NCBI RefSeq assembly: GCF_900113705.1
Contig: NZ_FOQI01000019.1
Span: 26,636 to 90,635, forward strand
Length of the DNA stretch: 64,000 bases
DNA from: Collimonas sp. OK307
GTDB lineage: Bacteria; Pseudomonadota; Gammaproteobacteria; Burkholderiales; Burkholderiaceae_D
Direction: 5' to 3'
A program made the position numbers and the translations under genes. How positions within the stretch are numbered: position 1 is the stretch's first letter; each line of letters opens with the position of its first letter. Positions 16,920 to 25,650 of the stretch are shown piece by piece. The notes beneath the pieces are model-generated. The model was not told the origin of the DNA. It worked only from the letters and a program-made list of their open reading frames with translations, and ran no database searches.

Positions 16920-18254
16920 ATGGATTCGTTCAAATACCTATATCGGGGAATGAGGTATTCCCATCTCCTGGCCGCCATTTTTATAGTACAAGGCCTGTTG
17001 AGTCCACTGGTGGCGCACGCGTTACCGGTTTTCGCCAGGCAAACCGGACAAAATTGCGTTGCCTGTCACGCCGGCGGTCAATTTCCTGAACTGACAGCTT
17101 ACGGAAGATTATTCAAGCTTACCGGCTATACGATCGGTACGCGCACCATTCCGCTATCGGTGATGGGGGTAGCCAGTTTCACCAAGAGTAAGAATCCGGA
17201 TAGCGACGTGGCGTTCGCCAAGGATGCGGTCGCCCTGTTTCAAACCGGCAGCGTCTTCCTGGCCGGCAAAGTTACTGACAATGTCGGTGTGTTCGGACAG
17301 TGGACCTACAACAACTACGACAATCAAAATCAGGACACAGGAAAATGGCAAGGGAAGTGGGCTTCCGATAATTTCGACCTGCGCTACGCCGATCGATTCA
17401 TTGGCCCTACCCAGGATTTTATCTACGGATTCAGCCTGAACAATAATCCTTCCCTCACCGATCCCTGGAACACCGCCCCCGCATGGATCCAATATGTCCC
17501 GACCAAATTCGGCGTCACAGCACCTGACGCCAGCCCCATCATTGGCCAACTTGGTACCCAGGTCGCCGGGCTGACCGCCTATGCTTTCTGGAATAAGACG
17601 CTGTACGCGGAGGTGGCTGCATATCAGACCAGCAACGGCGTATGGTCGTTCCTAAGCCAAGGCACGAAAGCGCAGGATCAAACGAATCTGAAGGGCACCA
17701 ATCCCTACATACGGCTGGCGCTCAGCCACGACTGGGGGCCGCATAGCGCGATGATCGGGGCACTTGCCATGAATGCGCAAATCTATCCCGACAACACCAA
17801 TCCTGTAGGCGCGACGACACGCTATCGTGACCGCGGGATAGACGCCCAATATCAATATCTGCTGGATCCGCATACCGTGACGGCGCAGGTCAGCTTTATC
17901 AGGGAGACCATAACAAATGGCGACGTGACAGGCGTCGCCAGCAATGCCTCGAATACGCTTAATCAGTTGCGACTGAAAGCCAGCTACGTCTATCGGGCGA
18001 AATACGGTACCAGTTTGAGCTATTTCAGCACCACCGGAAGCTCGGATCCGACTTTGTATCCGGATGTCGCAGCCAATCCGGGGACACGCGGCTGGGTTCC
18101 CGAAATATTCTGGATGCCGGTGCAATACGTTCGAATTGGCGTTCAATACTACGCCTACACCCAATTCCACGGAGCCTCCAGCAACTATGACGGTTCCGGA
18201 CGCAATGCCAAAGACAACAATACGTTGTTTCTATATGTGTGGGGAGCGTACTAA
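16920..18254 (+). CDS. Cyc2-like fused monoheme cytochrome-porin (outer membrane)
   Basis: A 444-residue protein. A signal peptide (residues 1-35, cleavage after AHA) is followed at once by LPVFARQTGQNCVACH with a single heme site C46-x-x-C49-H50, then FPELTAYGRLFKLTGY. The remaining roughly 370 residues alternate polar and hydrophobic stretches rich in Tyr, Gly and Asn and end in LYVWGAY with a terminal aromatic residue, as in outer-membrane beta barrels. Heme followed by barrel, with a FARQTG-x2-CxxCH motif, is the layout of Cyc2, the fused cytochrome-porin of iron-oxidising bacteria. It is followed immediately by a diheme cytochrome c and a HiPIP. The function here, electron transfer across the outer membrane, is inferred; the natural donor or acceptor is unknown. 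Confidence 0.78.
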   Translation: MDSFKYLYRGMRYSHLLAAIFIVQGLLSPLVAHALPVFARQTGQNCVACHAGGQFPELTAYGRLFKLTGYTIGTRTIPLSVMGVASFTKSKNPDSDVAFAKDAVALFQTGSVFLAGKVTDNVGVFGQWTYNNYDNQNQDTGKWQGKWASDNFDLRYADRFIGPTQDFIYGFSLNNNPSLTDPWNTAPAWIQYVPTKFGVTAPDASPIIGQLGTQVAGLTAYAFWNKTLYAEVAAYQTSNGVWSFLSQGTKAQDQTNLKGTNPYIRLALSHDWGPHSAMIGALAMNAQIYPDNTNPVGATTRYRDRGIDAQYQYLLDPHTVTAQVSFIRETITNGDVTGVASNASNTLNQLRLKASYVYRAKYGTSLSYFSTTGSSDPTLYPDVAANPGTRGWVPEIFWMPVQYVRIGVQYYAYTQFHGASSNYDGSGRNAKDNNTLFLYVWGAY

Positions 18255-18983
18255 ATGAATAGTTACGGCGATGGTACATCCGCACAACGCATGGCGATGA
18301 AAACCCGATTCGAACATGTGAAACGGACGGGACTTTATTTTTCTTTGAGTTTAATCGTCGCGGCGAGTCTTGCAGCTTGCAATCTGCCGGAAAGATCTCG
18401 TTCGCTGGGCGATCCGAATGTCGCGGCGAAGACGCTCGCACTGCAAGTTTGTTCCAATTGCCATGGCGTTCAGGGTGTTTCCGTGTCGCCCAACTTCCCG
18501 AATCTGGCGGCGCAGTCGCAACCGTATCTCGTGGAACAGCTCAAATCATTCAAAAGCCATGGCCGTTCCGATCCAGCTGGATTCGAATACATGTGGGGCA
18601 TCAGTGCCCGGCTAACCGACGATCAGATCAACGGACTTGCTGCCTATTTCTCGTCGCAATCGCCACCCTCGGGTAAATCTGGAAATCAGACATCGTCTAA
18701 GGAAACATCGTTTAAGGAAGGTCAGAAAATTTTTGAACAAGGCATTGCCGCAAACAACACACCTGCCTGCTCCGGCTGCCATGGCGCGCACGGTGAAGGC
18801 ATTCAACAGTTCCCGCGTTTGGCGGGCCAGCATTCCGACTATATCGTCAAACAACTGATGGTTTTTCAACGGACAGATGAAAGACCGGAGGGCGTCATGA
18901 TGAAAGGGATTGCACACGAACTCACGCCGGAGAATATGAGAAATGTCGCTGCCTATCTGGAGGCGATGCCGTCCACTCAATGA
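18255..18983 (+). CDS. Diheme cytochrome c (c4-like), probable lipoprotein
   Basis: A 242-residue exported protein. A membrane segment at about 27-41 ends in the lipobox-like SLAAC (C42), so it may be lipid-anchored. Two cytochrome c domains carry C66-x-x-C69-H70 (CSNCH) and C172-x-x-C175-H176 (CSGCH), with methionines suited as sixth ligands. The domain arrangement is that of cytochrome c4. The ATG follows the stop of the cytochrome-porin gene directly, with GGGGAG just upstream; alternative ATGs lie 36 and 42 bp downstream. Sited between an outer-membrane cytochrome and a HiPIP, it is a likely periplasmic electron shuttle, comparable in position to Cyc1 in Acidithiobacillus iron oxidation (inference). 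Confidence 0.85.
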   Translation: MNSYGDGTSAQRMAMKTRFEHVKRTGLYFSLSLIVAASLAACNLPERSRSLGDPNVAAKTLALQVCSNCHGVQGVSVSPNFPNLAAQSQPYLVEQLKSFKSHGRSDPAGFEYMWGISARLTDDQINGLAAYFSSQSPPSGKSGNQTSSKETSFKEGQKIFEQGIAANNTPACSGCHGAHGEGIQQFPRLAGQHSDYIVKQLMVFQRTDERPEGVMMKGIAHELTPENMRNVAAYLEAMPSTQ

Positions 18984-19045
18984 CGTGTTCTGGCGATTGG
19001 CCATTGTTGGCTTCGCCCCGATTCTAAAAATTTTGGAGAAATATC

Positions 19046-19351
19046 ATGACCAGCCGTCGCGAATTTATTGTACAAATTGGTTTGGGAGGCGCCGCACTGG
19101 CATCGGGCCATAGCCTTGCCCAGGGTGCTATGGTGGCCGAGAGTGATGCCCAGGCGGCAGCTCTGGGCTACAAAGCCGACGCTACTAAAGCGGACAAGGT
19201 TAAATTTCCAAAGTACGCTACTGGCCAGCTTTGCGGCAATTGCTCGCTGTACCAAGGTAAGCCGGGTGATGCAGCTGGCGGATGCCCCCTGTTCGCTGGC
19301 AAACAGGTATCCGCCAACGGCTGGTGCAGCGCATGGACCAAGAAGTCCTGA
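19046..19351 (+). CDS. High-potential iron-sulfur protein (HiPIP)
   Basis: A 101-residue protein. The N-terminus SRREFIVQIGLGGAALASG resembles a Tat signal, which suits a cofactor protein folded before export. The mature part holds C63, C66, C80 and C94 in the HiPIP pattern (CGNC...GGCPLF...NGWCSAW), the ligands of a single [4Fe-4S] cluster. HiPIPs are soluble periplasmic electron carriers that replace cytochrome c2 between electron donors and oxidases or reaction centres. An AGGAG-like site (TTGGAGAA) precedes the ATG. It is the third gene of the cytochrome-porin operon, 62 bp after the diheme cytochrome. Confidence 0.92.
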   Translation: MTSRREFIVQIGLGGAALASGHSLAQGAMVAESDAQAAALGYKADATKADKVKFPKYATGQLCGNCSLYQGKPGDAAGGCPLFAGKQVSANGWCSAWTKKS

Positions 19352-19352
19352 G

Positions 19353-19377
19353 GCCTGGCCGGTTCGACCGGCCAGGC
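19353..19377. terminator. Stem-loop between HiPIP and the convergent alcohol dehydrogenase
   Basis: A perfect 11-bp inverted repeat, GCCTGGCCGGT and ACCGGCCAGGC, with a 3-base loop just after the HiPIP stop. There is no T-tract, so it may stop transcription weakly in both directions or protect 3' ends. Confidence 0.55.
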
Positions 19378-19427
19378 GCAGTGACGACATGCCGCAATTC
19401 CAAATGATCCCGGGTGCGCCTACGGAT

Positions 19428-20483
19428 TTACGTATTGCTGATGATGACCTTCAACGCATGTTCTTTCTCTGCGTTGGAAAAGACATCGTAGGCATGCAGA
19501 AATTGATCGAATGTGAAACGGTGGGTGATCAAATTCTCCGGTTTCAGTTTTTTCGATTCAACGTTCTTGAGCAACATCGACGTGGTATTGGTATTGACCA
19601 GGCCGGTGGTCAGCGTGATGTTCTGCGCCCATAGCTTTTGAATCTGGAAATCGACACTTTTGCCGTGCACCCCGACATTGGCGATGTGGCCGCCGGGACG
19701 GACGATCTGTTGGCAGATATCAAATGTCTGCGGCACGCCGACGGCCTCGATTGCGACGTCGACACCATCCTTCGTGCTCGCCATGATCTGTTCTGCAGCA
19801 TCGGCTTTGGCGCTGTTGATCACTTCTGTCGCACCGAATTTCCTAGCTAGCGCCAGGCGCGACTCATCGATATCGATCATGATGATTTTTCCCGGCGAAA
19901 AGAATTGCGCAGTCAGCAGGGCAGCCATCCCGATCGGACCCGCGCCGACGATGGCAACGGTATCGCCCGGCTTAACGGCGCCATACAGGACGCCGATCTC
20001 AAAACCGGTGGGCAAGATATCGCTAAGCATGACCAAGGCTTCTTCATCCATCCCGGCGGGGATCGGATACAGGCTGTTGTCGGCTTGCGGAATCCGCACA
20101 TATTCAGCCTGGGTGCCATCGATCAGATGCCCCAGTATCCAGCCGCCGTCTTCACAATGCGAATACATTTGCCGCTTGCAGTATTCGCATTTCCCGCAAG
20201 AGGTGATGCAGGAGATGAGTACGTGGTCGCCCTTTTTGAAATTGCTGACGGTTTCACCCGTTTCTTCCACAATGCCAACCCCCTCGTGCCCCAGTATCCT
20301 GCCGCTGGTTACTTCCGGCACGTCACCTTTAAGGATATGCAGGTCGGTGCCGCAAATCGTGGTTTTGAGCATCCTGACGATGACGTCGGTGGACTTGGAA
20401 ATCTTTGGCGTGGGAACCGAGTCCCATGATTTTTTTCCCGGTCCGTGATAGACAAGGGCTTTCATGCAGGATGGGCGTGTCAT
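19428..20483 (-). CDS. Zinc-dependent alcohol dehydrogenase (MDR family)
   Basis: A 351-residue medium-chain dehydrogenase. The catalytic zinc site includes TTICGTDLHIL and GHEGVG, the structural zinc site CGKCEYCKRQMYSHC, and the NAD-binding glycine motif GAGPIGMAA. It is similar to class III/Tdh-like enzymes that act on short alcohols, with NAD(P)H regeneration or disposal under low oxygen as a likely role. An AAGGAG ribosome-binding site lies 7 bp before the ATG. It follows the phasin gene by 35 bp on the same strand and probably shares its FNR-box promoter. The true substrate (ethanol, butanediol or other) is not evident. Confidence 0.87.
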   Translation of the reverse strand: MTRPSCMKALVYHGPGKKSWDSVPTPKISKSTDVIVRMLKTTICGTDLHILKGDVPEVTSGRILGHEGVGIVEETGETVSNFKKGDHVLISCITSCGKCEYCKRQMYSHCEDGGWILGHLIDGTQAEYVRIPQADNSLYPIPAGMDEEALVMLSDILPTGFEIGVLYGAVKPGDTVAIVGAGPIGMAALLTAQFFSPGKIIMIDIDESRLALARKFGATEVINSAKADAAEQIMASTKDGVDVAIEAVGVPQTFDICQQIVRPGGHIANVGVHGKSVDFQIQKLWAQNITLTTGLVNTNTTSMLLKNVESKKLKPENLITHRFTFDQFLHAYDVFSNAEKEHALKVIISNT

Positions 20484-20518
20484 TCAAATCTCCTTGATCG
20501 GTTGTTGCACTTTACGTC

Positions 20519-20878
20519 TTAAGCCGCTTTGATTTTTCGGCTGGCGTTGGCCACATGCGCGGCTGCGACCCCGGCGATTTCGGCCTGCGTGCAAGAAACA
20601 ATATCGGCCATATGATGGCCATAGTGGAGGGCGCTATCAACGGTTGGCCGCACCTGGGCCGATCTCAGCAGCAGCCATTCTTGCGGGGTCGTCGCCGACA
20701 TCATTTGTTGCGACGAATTTAACGATGCATCCAGGGATGCCTTAGCCGTGCTCAGGTTCAGGTTGATCGCCTTTTCCATGCCATCAACCGCCGTTCGGGT
20801 GATCTGAACCATTGCCGCGAGCTGCGCTTCGTAACCAGCCTTCATTACTGTCGAAATCGATTCCAAGAGCGGAAACAT
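20519..20878 (-). CDS. Phasin family protein
   Basis: A 119-residue all-helical protein with the phasin_2 pattern (MFPLLESISTVMKAGYEAQL..., TAKASLDASLNSSQQMMSATTPQEWLLLRSAQ). Phasins coat polyhydroxyalkanoate granules; short ones of this kind also occur as stress proteins without granules. At 119 residues it is shorter than typical PhaP (about 180). An AAGGAG site precedes the ATG. It is the first gene of the leftward phasin-adh operon, with a perfect FNR box 103 bp upstream. No PHA synthase or reductase gene is in the window. Confidence 0.85.
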   Translation of the reverse strand: MFPLLESISTVMKAGYEAQLAAMVQITRTAVDGMEKAINLNLSTAKASLDASLNSSQQMMSATTPQEWLLLRSAQVRPTVDSALHYGHHMADIVSCTQAEIAGVAAAHVANASRKIKAA

Positions 20879-20980
20879 GGGTTTCTCCTTGTAGTAAATG
20901 GAAATGGAAATTGCGGGGCGTCAGGCTGATTGGCGACTATCTAACCAGATTGCAGTGTGACGTTTGTCAGGCTGGCGGTA

Positions 20981-20994
20981 TTGATGCACATCAA
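20981..20994. promoter_or_regulatory. FNR box of the phasin-adh operon
   Basis: TTGATGCACATCAA is a perfect FNR palindrome, 103 bp from the phasin start. A minus-strand TGCAAT (20949-20954) about 36 bp from the centre is a weak -10 candidate. The 377-bp gap to the NRAMP gene holds this box, a second one and no gene. Confidence 0.8.
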
Positions 20995-21108
20995 ATTTGC
21001 TCAAAAAATTCGCGACGATCTACACCTTGGAAAAATCGTTGCGCCTTCGATAGCAAATTGATCGTTGCTGCGGGCTTCATGTCGTAGCACACGCCAGTTA
21101 GCGTAATT

Positions 21109-21122
21109 TTGATCCAGGTCAA
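21109..21122. promoter_or_regulatory. FNR box upstream of the NRAMP-related gene
   Basis: TTGATCCAGGTCAA matches FNR with one mismatch in the right half-site. A TACCAT -10 candidate (21144-21149) lies 31 bp from the centre towards the transporter gene. Confidence 0.65.
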
Positions 21123-21255
21123 GTCCGTCAGGGCGCTGCCCGATACCATTCGATGCGTATTCGAGATGCCGATCAGATGACCTGCATGCGCAATGAAAAC
21201 TTGTTTTTAACACCGGCTGTCGCCCGTGTTCGCGTCCCGCCAATAAGGTCTGTGC

Positions 21256-22572
21256 ATGAAATTGACAAACGATAACGTCATCGCTCCGATTCGCGGACAC
21301 GGTTTCCGCAGCTTGTGGGAGCGTTTGAAGGAACATCCCTTGGCGCGGATCGGACCGGGCTTGATCACGGGCGTCGCCGACGACGATCCTAGCGGCATCG
21401 CCACCTACTCCCAGGCGGGCGCCCAGTTCGGTCTCAATATGCTGTGGACCATGCCGCTGGCTTTTCCATTGATGGCGGCGATTCAATCCATGTGCGGGCG
21501 TATCGGCCGAGTCACCGGAAAAGGGCTGGCAGCCAATATCAAGACCACGTTTCCACCCGCCGTATTGCTGGTTGTCGTGTCGCTGCTGCTGATCGCCAAT
21601 ATTCTCAATATCGCTGCGGACGTGGCTGCCATGGGCGAAGTTGCCGAACTGGTCACAGGATTCGACCGTCATCTGATGACTGCATTTTTTGTATTTGGAA
21701 CGCTGCTGCTACAGGTGTTCATTCCTTATCATCGCTATGTCTTCTTCTTGAAGTGGCTAACCTTTTCTCTGCTTGCCTACGCTGTAGTCTTGTTCACAGT
21801 CCATGTCCCCTGGGCAGAGGTGGCGACGCGCACGGTCTGGCCGAAATTCCAGTTCAATTCCACAACGGCCGCAGTGATTGTCGGGATTTTCGGTACTACC
21901 ATCAGCCCCTATCTTTTTTTCTGGCAGGCGTCTGAAGAAGTCGAAGATATGCTGGCGCAGCGCGGCGCCGTACCGCTGGTGCTTGATGGACGTGCCGCCG
22001 GCGGCGAACTGCGGCGCATCCAGTGGGATACCTGGAGCGGCATGCTCTATTCTGACATCACTGCCTATTTCATTATCCTGGCGACGGCGGTCACGCTTAA
22101 CGTAGCCGGCGTCAGGGACATCGATACCGCAGCGCAGGCAGCCAGCGCATTGCGGCCTCTGGCCGGCGATTTCGCCTATACCATTTTTGCCCTTGGCATC
22201 CTGGGTGTCGGCCTGATCGGCGTGCCGGTGCTGGCCGGCTCCGCGGGTTACGCCCTGTCGGAGGCAATGGGCTGGAAATCCGGCCTGGAACGAAAAGCCA
22301 GCGATGCGCGCGGGTTCTACGGCGTCATCGCCGTCAGCGTGCTTGCCGGACTTGTCATCCAGTATTCGCCGATTAGCCCGATGAAGGCTTTGTTCTGGAG
22401 TGCCGTCATCAACGGCGTCGTTGCCGTGCCCTTGATGGTGGTGATTATCGTATTGGCTTCAATGAAATCCGTGATGGGTGAGTTCACTGCAAGCAGGTTG
22501 ATTGTCGCTCTCGGCTGGATTGCAACGGCGGTGATGGGGGCTGCTGCCGTGCGCATGTTTATCCCCGGATAG
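21256..22572 (+). CDS. NRAMP-related metal ion transporter
   Basis: A 438-residue inner-membrane protein with about 11 hydrophobic segments. The first carries GPGLITGVADDDPSGIATYSQ, equivalent to the helix-1 DPGN metal-binding motif of NRAMP but with the order DPSG and no asparagine. The helix-6 MPH-type motif is not evident; that region reads TISPYLFFWQASEEVEDM. It therefore belongs to an NRAMP-related branch, and the transported ion (Mn, Fe, Mg or other) cannot be assigned. Family members are proton-coupled importers. It is followed by a VIT-family gene and preceded by an imperfect FNR box. The pairing suggests metal handling when oxygen falls. Confidence 0.82.
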   Translation: MKLTNDNVIAPIRGHGFRSLWERLKEHPLARIGPGLITGVADDDPSGIATYSQAGAQFGLNMLWTMPLAFPLMAAIQSMCGRIGRVTGKGLAANIKTTFPPAVLLVVVSLLLIANILNIAADVAAMGEVAELVTGFDRHLMTAFFVFGTLLLQVFIPYHRYVFFLKWLTFSLLAYAVVLFTVHVPWAEVATRTVWPKFQFNSTTAAVIVGIFGTTISPYLFFWQASEEVEDMLAQRGAVPLVLDGRAAGGELRRIQWDTWSGMLYSDITAYFIILATAVTLNVAGVRDIDTAAQAASALRPLAGDFAYTIFALGILGVGLIGVPVLAGSAGYALSEAMGWKSGLERKASDARGFYGVIAVSVLAGLVIQYSPISPMKALFWSAVINGVVAVPLMVVIIVLASMKSVMGEFTASRLIVALGWIATAVMGAAAVRMFIPG

Positions 22573-22697
22573 GTTGCCGTGTTTCCCTGCCTATATTGCT
22601 CAGCTGCATGATACGATGCACATGTAATCGGCGCCAGGCCAGCATCGGATGCCGCCTTGATTTTGGTAAGTGCGGGGTATCACAATATCGATAAGCC

Positions 22698-23384
22698 ATG
22701 ATTGCACATATACATCGCACCCATCGATCTGGCTGGCTACGCGCGAGCGTACTCGGTGCAAATGACGGCGTACTGTCGATTTCCAGCCTGTTGCTCGGGG
22801 TTGCAGCGGCACACATGAATCCGGAAGGGATCCTTGTCGCCGGCTTCGCGGGACTTGTCGCCGGTGCTTTGTCGATGGGGGCCGGTGAATTTGTCTCGGT
22901 GAGTTCGCAGGCAGATACGGAACGGGCCGATCTCGACATCGAACGACGCGCATTATTGCAAGACTATGATGCAGAACATGCAGAGCTGCGCGATATCTAT
23001 ATCCAGCGTGGCCTGGATCCCGAGCTCGCCTCAAAGGTCGCACAGCAACTGATGGAGCATGACGCCATTGGAGCGCATGCACGGGACGACATCGGTATCA
23101 CTGAAGCGTTGACGGCGCGGCCAATGCAGGCCGCCATATCGTCGTCCCTGAGCTTCGTGCTGGGCGGCGCCGTGCCGATGCTGGCGGCCGTTCTGGCGCC
23201 TGCTGTCAGCTTTATTCCGACGATTGCGGTCGTCTCCCTCATTTTTCTCGGTGCGTTAGGCGCGTTCGCCGCATATGCCGGTGGCGCGCCCATCATGCGT
23301 GGAGCCGCGCGTGTCCTTGCGTTGGGCTTACTTGCGATGGGAGTGACGGGGGTGGTCGGGGCGTTCTTCGGTGGAGGAGCATAG
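22698..23384 (+). CDS. VIT1/CCC1-family metal transporter
   Basis: A 228-residue membrane protein of the vacuolar iron transporter family. The N-terminal transmembrane pair contains GANDGVLSISSLLLG and AGALSMGAGEFVSVSSQ, followed by a charged cytoplasmic section rich in Glu and Asp (ERADLDIERRALLQDYDAEH), which forms the metal-binding helix in the family, and three C-terminal hydrophobic segments. Homologues move Fe2+ or Mn2+ out of the cytoplasm by proton antiport. It begins 125 bp after the NRAMP-related gene with no clear promoter between, so co-transcription is possible. An importer/exporter pair would buffer cytosolic iron or manganese. Confidence 0.87.
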   Translation: MIAHIHRTHRSGWLRASVLGANDGVLSISSLLLGVAAAHMNPEGILVAGFAGLVAGALSMGAGEFVSVSSQADTERADLDIERRALLQDYDAEHAELRDIYIQRGLDPELASKVAQQLMEHDAIGAHARDDIGITEALTARPMQAAISSSLSFVLGGAVPMLAAVLAPAVSFIPTIAVVSLIFLGALGAFAAYAGGAPIMRGAARVLALGLLAMGVTGVVGAFFGGGA

Positions 23385-23573
23385 CCGGTCCTGTGCTGTC
23401 GTCGCGCACAAGTGCAAACAAACGGAGAGCGGTGGCGAAGGTAGTGGCGCATGCACATTGTTTGTCATCCTCGTGTCACATTGCCTCCTTACAATCAAAC
23501 ATGTCATATTGGTAAGCGTCAAGACACTCAAATCGTAACGCTCTAATCCCCCTATCACTCTACCGACCGGATC

Positions 23574-25628
23574 ATGACTTTCCCATTGCTCAATCGCGAA
23601 CTCGGTGTACTTGCCTTTAACGAGCGTGTCCTGGCCCAGGCCGAAGATCCCGCCGTGCCTTTACTGGAGCGACTCCGTTTCGTCTGTATCACCAGCAGTA
23701 ACCTGGATGAGTTTTCCGAGATCCGGATGTCCGGCTTGCAAGAACAGATCAGGGTGGCGGTGGATGGCGTGACGCCGGACGGCATGTCGTTGCAGCATGC
23801 TTACAGCACCATCAGCGAGCGTGCGCAGAAACTGGTGGCGCGTCAGTACGCTTTGTTCAATGAGGTGTTGCTGCCGGCCTTGAACGCGGAGGGTATCGCC
23901 TTCTATCAGGAATCCGAGTGGAATGATGAGCAAACCGCCTGGGCGCATGAGTTTTTCAAGACGGAGCTGCTGCCGGTACTGACGCCTATCGGCCTCGACC
24001 CGGCCCATCCTTTCCCGCGGGTGCTCAACAAGAGTTTGAATTTCGCGGTCAAATTAAGCGGCAAGGATGCCTTCGGCCGCGAGACCGAACTGGCCATCGT
24101 GCAGGCGCCACGGGTCTTGCCGCGTCTGGTCCGGATGCCGGAGCATTTATCCGCGCACGCGTATGGCTTCGTGCTGTTGAGCAGTTTCATGCAGCGCTTT
24201 GTCGGCGAACTGTTTCCGGGTTTGTCGATCGGCGGCTGTTATCAATTCCGGGTGACGCGTAACAGCGACTTGTTTGTCGATGAAGACGAAGTCACCGATC
24301 TGCGGCTGGCGCTACAGGGCGAGTTGCCGACCCGCCAGCTGGGTAATGCGGTGCGCCTGGAAGTGGCTGACGGTACGCCGGCATCGCTGGTGCAGCGTCT
24401 CCTGACCCAGAACGGCCTGGCGCCTGCCGATTGCTATCGCGTCAACGGTGCGGTCAACCTGGTGCGCCTGATGCCTTTGCCGGACCTGGTCGACCGGCCC
24501 GATTTGAAATTCACGCCGCATACGCCGGTGCTGCCGAAGGCCTTTGTGACCGGCGCTTCGGTATTCGATGTCATCGATCAGAACGACGTGTTGCTGCATC
24601 ATCCCTATGAAAGTTTCCAGCCGGTGCTGGAGCTGCTGCAGCAGGCGGCGATCGATCCCGATGTTCTAGCCATCAAACAGACCATTTATCGTACCGGCAA
24701 CGATTCGCCATTAATGAGCGCGCTGATGCAGGCGGCCAAGAATGGCAAGGAAGTCACAGTGGTGCTGGAGCTGATGGCGCGCTTTGACGAAGAAACCAAT
24801 ATCGGCTGGGCGGCCAAGCTGGAAGCGGTTGGCGCCCACGTGGTGTATGGCGTGTTCGGCTACAAGACGCACGCCAAGATGCTGCTGATCGTACGCCGCA
24901 AGCGCCACGCCAAACATACCAAATTGAAGCGTTATGTGCATCTGGGTACCGGCAACTATCATCCGAAAACCGCGCGCCTATATACCGACTTCGGCCTGAT
25001 GACCAGCGACGATAAAATTTGCGAAGACGTGCATAACGTGTTCCAGCAACTGACCGGTTTTGGCAAGCAAGTACCGCTCAAGCGCCTGTGGCAATCGCCG
25101 TTTACTTTGCACGCAAATGTCCTGCACGCAATCCAGAAAGAAGTCGACGCCGCCAAGGCTGGCAAGCAGGGTTATATCATCGCCAAGATGAACGCCTTGC
25201 TGGAACCTACGGTGATTGAAGCCTTGTATCTGGCTTCCCAGGCGGGCGTCAAGATCCAGCTGTTGATTCGCGGTGTGTGTGCTTTGCAGCCGGGCGTGCC
25301 GGGCTTGTCGGAAAACATCAAGGTGCGTTCCGTTATCGGGCGTTTTCTTGAGCACCATCGGGTATTCTATTTTTATGCCGACGGCGAAGAACATGTGATG
25401 CTGTCCAGCGCCGACTGGATGGATCGCAATTTATTCCGTCGTATCGAAACAGCATTCCCGATCCTGGACGGCAAGCTCAAGCGGCGTGTGATCGAAGAGA
25501 GTTTGCTGATACATTTGCAAGATAATGCATCGGCCTGGGATATGGATAGCGAAGGCCGCTATAAACGGGCCAACCCTGGCGACGCCACACCGCTGGTCAG
25601 CCAGATCGATTTGCTGTCGCGCTTTTAA
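23574..25628 (+). CDS. ppk: Polyphosphate kinase 1
   Basis: A 684-residue PPK1 of normal length. The autophosphorylated histidine is H433 in YKTHAKMLL. The second conserved histidine lies in GRFLEHHR, and GTGNYHPKTARLYTDFG is the phospholipase D-like loop. The enzyme reversibly polymerises the gamma phosphate of ATP into polyphosphate on the inner membrane. It is monocistronic, with a 190-bp upstream region in which no well-spaced Pho box was found. It is the first gene after the FNR island and may or may not belong to it; no FNR box precedes it. Confidence 0.96.
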   Translation: MTFPLLNRELGVLAFNERVLAQAEDPAVPLLERLRFVCITSSNLDEFSEIRMSGLQEQIRVAVDGVTPDGMSLQHAYSTISERAQKLVARQYALFNEVLLPALNAEGIAFYQESEWNDEQTAWAHEFFKTELLPVLTPIGLDPAHPFPRVLNKSLNFAVKLSGKDAFGRETELAIVQAPRVLPRLVRMPEHLSAHAYGFVLLSSFMQRFVGELFPGLSIGGCYQFRVTRNSDLFVDEDEVTDLRLALQGELPTRQLGNAVRLEVADGTPASLVQRLLTQNGLAPADCYRVNGAVNLVRLMPLPDLVDRPDLKFTPHTPVLPKAFVTGASVFDVIDQNDVLLHHPYESFQPVLELLQQAAIDPDVLAIKQTIYRTGNDSPLMSALMQAAKNGKEVTVVLELMARFDEETNIGWAAKLEAVGAHVVYGVFGYKTHAKMLLIVRRKRHAKHTKLKRYVHLGTGNYHPKTARLYTDFGLMTSDDKICEDVHNVFQQLTGFGKQVPLKRLWQSPFTLHANVLHAIQKEVDAAKAGKQGYIIAKMNALLEPTVIEALYLASQAGVKIQLLIRGVCALQPGVPGLSENIKVRSVIGRFLEHHRVFYFYADGEEHVMLSSADWMDRNLFRRIETAFPILDGKLKRRVIEESLLIHLQDNASAWDMDSEGRYKRANPGDATPLVSQIDLLSRF

Positions 25629-25650
25629 ACCGGGCTTTTAGTTTGCGTTT

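Noticed and set aside
23470..23540. Possible Pho box upstream of ppk (several TGTCA/GTCA elements)
   Set aside because: The spacing between TGTCA-like repeats is 15 and about 30 bp, not the 11 bp of a Pho box.
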